From an uncultured Bacteroidales bacterium (lineage in GTDB: Bacteria; Bacteroidota; Bacteroidia; Bacteroidales; Paludibacteraceae): a DNA stretch of 35,411 nucleotides. The notes beneath the pieces were generated by a model that ran no database searches, had not been told where the DNA came from, and was given only the letters and a program-made list of their open reading frames with translations. The stretch is taken from NCBI GenBank assembly GCA_946404495.1, contig CAMJDT010000028.1, positions 1-35,411 of the forward strand, read 5' to 3'. A program made the translations under genes and the position numbers. Positions 32,113 through 35,411 of this stretch are shown here, in pieces (within the stretch, counting starts at the first letter, position 1; the number at the start of each line of letters is the position of its first letter).

Positions 32113-33428
32113 TTTATATTGTCGCTCTGTAGCCTAACTTTGAGCCAGTTCTCGATACGCGCCTGCTCGTCCTTGTGCAGTTTCTTCTGCACCTTCAGCA
32201 CCACCAGTATACCCTGATCGGGTGTACGCGCCAGCGTCACATCGCTTATCTGCGTCCATTGGGTCTTCAGTTCCATCGTCAGTTGCTCCGTCGGTAAGGC
32301 CAGCAATGCCAACGCCTCCTGCGCTTCGCTCACACGGGCTCTCAGCACGCGTATCGTATCCTCCTGACTCTGCCGTTCCTTTTCGATAGACGCGATCCAG
32401 TCACGCATGATCTCCTTCTCATCCAGACGCTGAACGGTGATGGTAGCCTCGTCGCGGAACACCAACTGCTTGCGCAGCATGCCGTGCGACTCCGCCGCCT
32501 GATACAGCTTTTCCTTGCCTTCCTCCGTCAGTCTTTCTCCCGCGAGGCGCAACTCCAATACGTACGGTTTTTCGCTCGTATCGATCGTATAATCGTAGAT
32601 AAACGTGCTGCCGACCGACTGGTTCTCCTTCACAAAATGACGCGCCGACTTGGTGAACTGATTCTTCATGATGATCTGATAGCCCGAAAACACACTCGGC
32701 ACGATCACAATGAGGATGAGGAAACTGTACGTGATCAGCAGCCTCCATTGCCTACCCTTTTTCTCTTCCACCAACGGATATTTCAGGTACTTGGTCACGA
32801 TATACGCTGCCAGGGCTATAAAGACGCTGTTGATAAAGAATAGATACATTGCGCCGCCGGCGTACTGCCAGTTGAGATTGGCTATGCCGTAACCTACCGT
32901 ACACAAGGGCGGCATCAGCGCCGTAGCAATCGCCACGCCTGACAGCACCGTTCCCTTGTCCTTGCGCGAGATTTCTAACATACCCGCGAGACCGCCGAAA
33001 AATGCGATCAATACATCATAAATCGACGGATTCGTTCTTGCCAACAGCTCCGTCGGATTATCCACCTCCAAGGGCGACAGCAGAAAATACAGGGTCGAGG
33101 CGAGCAGCGAGATCACGACCATGACCGCCAGGTTCTTGATCGACATCCATAATAGCCGCGTGTCGTTCGTTCCCAGTCCGTAGCCGAAGCCGATGATCGG
33201 ACCCATCAGCGGCGAGATCAACATCGCACCGATGATGACCGGAATGGAGTTCACATTCAGTCCTACCGAAGCAATCACAATCGCTACGAACAAGATATAC
33301 ACGTTATTCCCCTTGAACGGGATATTCGACCGTATATTCAGATTCGCCGACTGCGTGTCGATATAACTCGTCAGGCTCAAGTACTCGCGCACCCACGTAC
33401 GCACGTTTTCTTTATAGGTGTCCTTCAT
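32094..33428 (-). CDS. DUF389 family membrane protein
   Basis: A 444-residue protein with the DUF389 core: five to six membrane helices between residues about 38 and 245, containing SVGLNVNSIPVIIGAMLISP, LMGPIIGFGYGLG, FFGGLAGMLEISR and GVAIATALMPPLCTVGYG. The C-terminal 200 residues are soluble, including a coiled-coil-like part (DWIASIEKERQSQEDTIRVL). No function is established for the family. It follows the SLC13 permease after an octamer array, and its own stop lies in a heptamer array. Confidence 0.93.
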   Translation of the reverse strand: MKDTYKENVRTWVREYLSLTSYIDTQSANLNIRSNIPFKGNNVYILFVAIVIASVGLNVNSIPVIIGAMLISPLMGPIIGFGYGLGTNDTRLLWMSIKNLAVMVVISLLASTLYFLLSPLEVDNPTELLARTNPSIYDVLIAFFGGLAGMLEISRKDKGTVLSGVAIATALMPPLCTVGYGIANLNWQYAGGAMYLFFINSVFIALAAYIVTKYLKYPLVEEKKGRQWRLLITYSFLILIVIVPSVFSGYQIIMKNQFTKSARHFVKENQSVGSTFIYDYTIDTSEKPYVLELRLAGERLTEEGKEKLYQAAESHGMLRKQLVFRDEATITVQRLDEKEIMRDWIASIEKERQSQEDTIRVLRARVSEAQEALALLALPTEQLTMELKTQWTQISDVTLARTPDQGILVVLKVQKKLHKDEQARIENWLKVRLQSDNIKLIIDN

Positions 33429-33429
33429 A

Positions 33430-33469
33430 CATCATTCCATCATTACATCATTCCATCATTACATCATTA
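33430..33469. repeat. Octamer array between SLC13 permease and DUF389 genes (CATCATTM x5)
   Basis: CATCATTC, CATCATTA, CATCATTC, CATCATTA, CATCATTA in perfect 8-bp register with C/A alternation in the first four. It contains the permease stop codon and ends 2 bp from the DUF389 ATG, so it fills the whole junction. Confidence 0.9.
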
Positions 33470-35272
33470 TTGCAGCGGCGTCAGCGGATACACCACATTG
33501 ACGATCAGTATATTGGCCGCTAATATGATCAGGTTCATAATGAGTCCGATCTTCAGGAAATCGCTGAATCGGTATCCGCCCGGGCCGTAGACGAGCATAT
33601 GCGTGGGCGAACCGATAGGCGTCGCGAAGCTGCTGCTCACGGCAATCATCAGCGCAATCATAAACGGGAACGGCTCGTAGCCCAAATTCTCGGCCGCCTC
33701 GTACATGATCGGGAAGAACATCGCACCCGCGGCCGTGTTGGAGATAAACTCCGTGATGAACGTACCCGCCAGGCAGATCGCCGTCATCACCACGATTGGG
33801 TTTGTGCCGCATATATCCAGTATACCCGTGGCCATTCGCGCCGCGATACCCGTCTTCTGAATCGCTACACCCAACACCGCGCTGCAGGCAAAGATCATCA
33901 GTATATCCCAGTTGATCGAACGCATCGCCTGCTCCGGCGTGCAGCAGCGGAAGATAAACATCGCAAACACCGCCAGTATTGCGCACTCCAGTAGCGGCAG
34001 CACATCGAATGCCGACAAGGCCACCATCGCAATCATGATCGCACTCGACATAAACGTCCGCCAACTGATATTCGGTATCTCTTCCGACTCAAAGAAATGC
34101 AAGTCACGCTGCATCATCTGCGTATCCGTCTGCAGTTCGTTCACGCTCTCCAAGAGCAGCGTATCGCCGGCTTTCAGCTTCACCTCACGCGGCGACTCCT
34201 CGATGCGGCTGCCGCGACGGCTTACCGCTACCAGCGTCACCTTATTCTCTTTCTCAAAGCCGTTCGTCCCCATCGTCGTGCCGATCAGATGACTGCCGAA
34301 GGTGATATACGCCGTGCGCAGATGCGAATGACTCTTAGGTGCATCCTTGTAGTGGAACACATGATGGTCGGCATTCACCAGACCATGCGTATCCTTCAAC
34401 TCCAACAGCTCCCCTATCTGACCCGCATACACCAGCCTGTCGCCACCCATCAGCGGTTCGTCATCCGGCACCGGCGACAGGATCTTCTCGTCGTCGAAAT
34501 GGCGCAACTCAATCAGGCTGCCGCCCTGCACCGTGTTCAGTCCCAACTCACCTACCGTCATGCCGATATGCTTGTTGTCCGACGGCACCAGCATCTCCAC
34601 CGTGTAATCACCTGTGCTCTCAAACGCCTCCTCCGGCGACTTGCGGTTCGGCAGCAGCTTGCGCATCGCGATGATACTCAGCACACCTACCGCCAGGCAG
34701 AACAATCCCGGAATCGTCGTCGCCAGTATATTCATCGCCTCGCCTGTCTTCTCTTCATACAGGCCGCTGATGATCAGGTTCGGCGGCGTACCGATCAGCG
34801 TACACACACCTCCCATGCCCGATGCATAGCTCAGCGGGATCAGCAGCTTCGAGGGCGAGACGCCTAATTTCTTCGACCACATCTTGACGATGTTCACAAA
34901 CAGCGCCACCACCGTCGTGTTGCTCAGAAACGAACTCAAGGCCGCTACAGGCAGCATCAGTCTAAGTACTGCCTTGGTAAATGTGTTCGGCGTACCTAAC
35001 AGGTTCTTCACGATCCATTGCAGCACACCCGTGTGCATCAGTCCTGCGATCACCACAAACAGCACACCCACGACCGCTACCGAGGTCTGACTGACGCCCG
35101 ACAGGGTCTCCTTCACGTCCAGCACGCCCGTCACGTACAGCACGCCTACGGCGCACAGGAACACCACGTCCGAACGCAACTTCGTAAACAGCAGCACGCT
35201 GAACATCGCCAGCACCGTCACGATCGTGATCCATGCATTCAATCCGAATCCCAAAAATACAAACGATTCCAT
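33467..35272 (-). CDS. SLC13-type permease with two central TrkA-C domains
   Basis: A 601-residue membrane transporter of the SLC13/DASS (CitT, ArsB-like) superfamily. Helices fill residues about 8-205 and 400-600. Hallmark hairpin motifs occur twice: FLSNTTVVALF with IGTPPNLIISG in the first half, and EFISNTAAGAMFFP with SFATPIGSPTHMLVYGPGGY in the second. Two RCK_C/TrkA-C regulatory domains (about 212-300 and 320-385) separate them. Substrate is probably an anion such as sulfate or a dicarboxylate driven by sodium; it cannot be fixed from the sequence. A consensus promoter lies 54 bp upstream; the start codon lies at the edge of an octamer array. Confidence 0.95.
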   Translation of the reverse strand: MESFVFLGFGLNAWITIVTVLAMFSVLLFTKLRSDVVFLCAVGVLYVTGVLDVKETLSGVSQTSVAVVGVLFVVIAGLMHTGVLQWIVKNLLGTPNTFTKAVLRLMLPVAALSSFLSNTTVVALFVNIVKMWSKKLGVSPSKLLIPLSYASGMGGVCTLIGTPPNLIISGLYEEKTGEAMNILATTIPGLFCLAVGVLSIIAMRKLLPNRKSPEEAFESTGDYTVEMLVPSDNKHIGMTVGELGLNTVQGGSLIELRHFDDEKILSPVPDDEPLMGGDRLVYAGQIGELLELKDTHGLVNADHHVFHYKDAPKSHSHLRTAYITFGSHLIGTTMGTNGFEKENKVTLVAVSRRGSRIEESPREVKLKAGDTLLLESVNELQTDTQMMQRDLHFFESEEIPNISWRTFMSSAIMIAMVALSAFDVLPLLECAILAVFAMFIFRCCTPEQAMRSINWDILMIFACSAVLGVAIQKTGIAARMATGILDICGTNPIVVMTAICLAGTFITEFISNTAAGAMFFPIMYEAAENLGYEPFPFMIALMIAVSSSFATPIGSPTHMLVYGPGGYRFSDFLKIGLIMNLIILAANILIVNVVYPLTPLQ

Positions 35273-35309
35273 TACAACATTACATCATTACAACATTATA
35301 TCATTTATC
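35271..35309. repeat. Octamer array in the SLC13 leader (ATTACAWC)
   Basis: ATTACAAC, ATTACATC, ATTACAAC, ATTATATC, then ATTTATC. The permease start codon overlaps its first two bases. Confidence 0.85.
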
Positions 35310-35325
35310 ATTGCAATTTAGCCTG

Positions 35326-35357
35326 CAAAGGTACGACTTTTTTTTGATATACACAAA
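35326..35357 (-). promoter_or_regulatory. Bacteroides-type promoter of the SLC13-DUF389 operon
   Basis: On the minus strand TTTG (35357-35354), 20 bp, TACCTTTG (35333-35326), followed by CAGGC as in the lipoprotein and ORF6N promoters. Confidence 0.85.
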
Positions 35358-35392
35358 AAAAATCGCAGAATTCGTTAAAAATCTGCGATTTT
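35351..35392 (-). terminator. Intrinsic terminator of a minus-strand gene beyond the right edge
   Basis: AAAATCGCAGA (35359-35369) and TCTGCGATTTT (35382-35392) form an 11-bp stem with a 12-base loop. Read on the minus strand the second arm runs on into a tract of T residues. It abuts the SLC13 promoter's -33 element. Bidirectional action is possible. Confidence 0.65.
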
Positions 35393-35411
35393 CATGTACG
35401 ATGTACTATGT

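Noticed and set aside
33459..34064. A 201-codon minus-strand frame rich in Gly, Asp and Cys inside the permease gene
   Set aside because: Out-of-frame shadow of the SLC13 permease on the same strand; composition is an artefact of frame shift.
1..35411. tRNA, rRNA, riboswitch or insertion sequence
   Set aside because: Nothing resembling these was recognised on reading both strands; gaps between genes are too short or filled with promoters, hairpins and arrays. A tRNA or Rfam scan was not possible here.

Overview
The window looks like a chromosomal segment of a member of Bacteroidota, most likely order Bacteroidales. The basis is four promoters that match the Bacteroides-type -33/-7 form (TTTG, 20 bp, TAnnTTTG) plus a fifth close to it, weak or absent Shine-Dalgarno sequences, and lineage-typical genes: DUF4293, an RseP with two PDZ regions, an AddAB-like pair whose AddB lacks a Walker A motif, class I fumarase and DUF389. 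No rRNA, tRNA, CRISPR array or insertion sequence was found. No species can be named from the sequence alone.

Layout. (1) 1-4956, minus strand: an accessory-looking stretch with an unrecognised gene cut by the left edge, a membrane-tethered UvrD/HelD-like helicase with an embedded nuclease-like domain and a zinc ribbon, a 3' gene remnant, and an ORF6N/phospholipase-D-like protein. (2) 5111-14479, plus strand, one likely operon: lipoprotein, rarA, hemW, penicillin-binding protein 1A, TPR protein, TraB/GumN-like protein, rlmN. (3) 21511-14482, minus strand, converging on rlmN: Bax-inhibitor-1 family protein, class I fumarase, LytM-like protein without zinc ligands, dxr, rseP, hexapeptide acyltransferase, DUF4293 protein. 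(4) 31026-21621, minus strand: AsmA-like protein, SIMPL protein, rmuC, addA-like, addB-like, ending in a hairpin plus T10 that overlaps the next promoter. (5) 31164-31952, plus strand: patatin-like phospholipase with a terminator. (6) 35272-31934, minus strand: SLC13 permease, DUF389 protein, and a candidate 48-residue membrane protein.

Functional themes are envelope maintenance (PBP1A, RseP, LytM-like, AsmA-like, lipoprotein), double-strand-break and fork repair (RarA, RmuC, AddAB), and housekeeping metabolism and RNA modification (Dxr, fumarase, HemW, RlmN).

The strongest unexplained signal is a set of at least 17 short degenerate tandem arrays with a 7-bp period (8 bp in three places). 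They sit at many gene junctions from about 4.99 kb to the right end and are absent from the first 4.9 kb. The unit sequence differs between arrays but the period is kept. Several arrays supply the stop codon of one gene and the start codon of the next. Others encode signal-peptide cores or lie in frame inside hemW. Three of them enclose a short hairpin, giving an array-hairpin-array composite, and one composite lies wholly within hemW coding sequence. This resembles a mobile or slippage-driven family of small repeats shaping gene ends. That reading is inference and needs genome-wide comparison.
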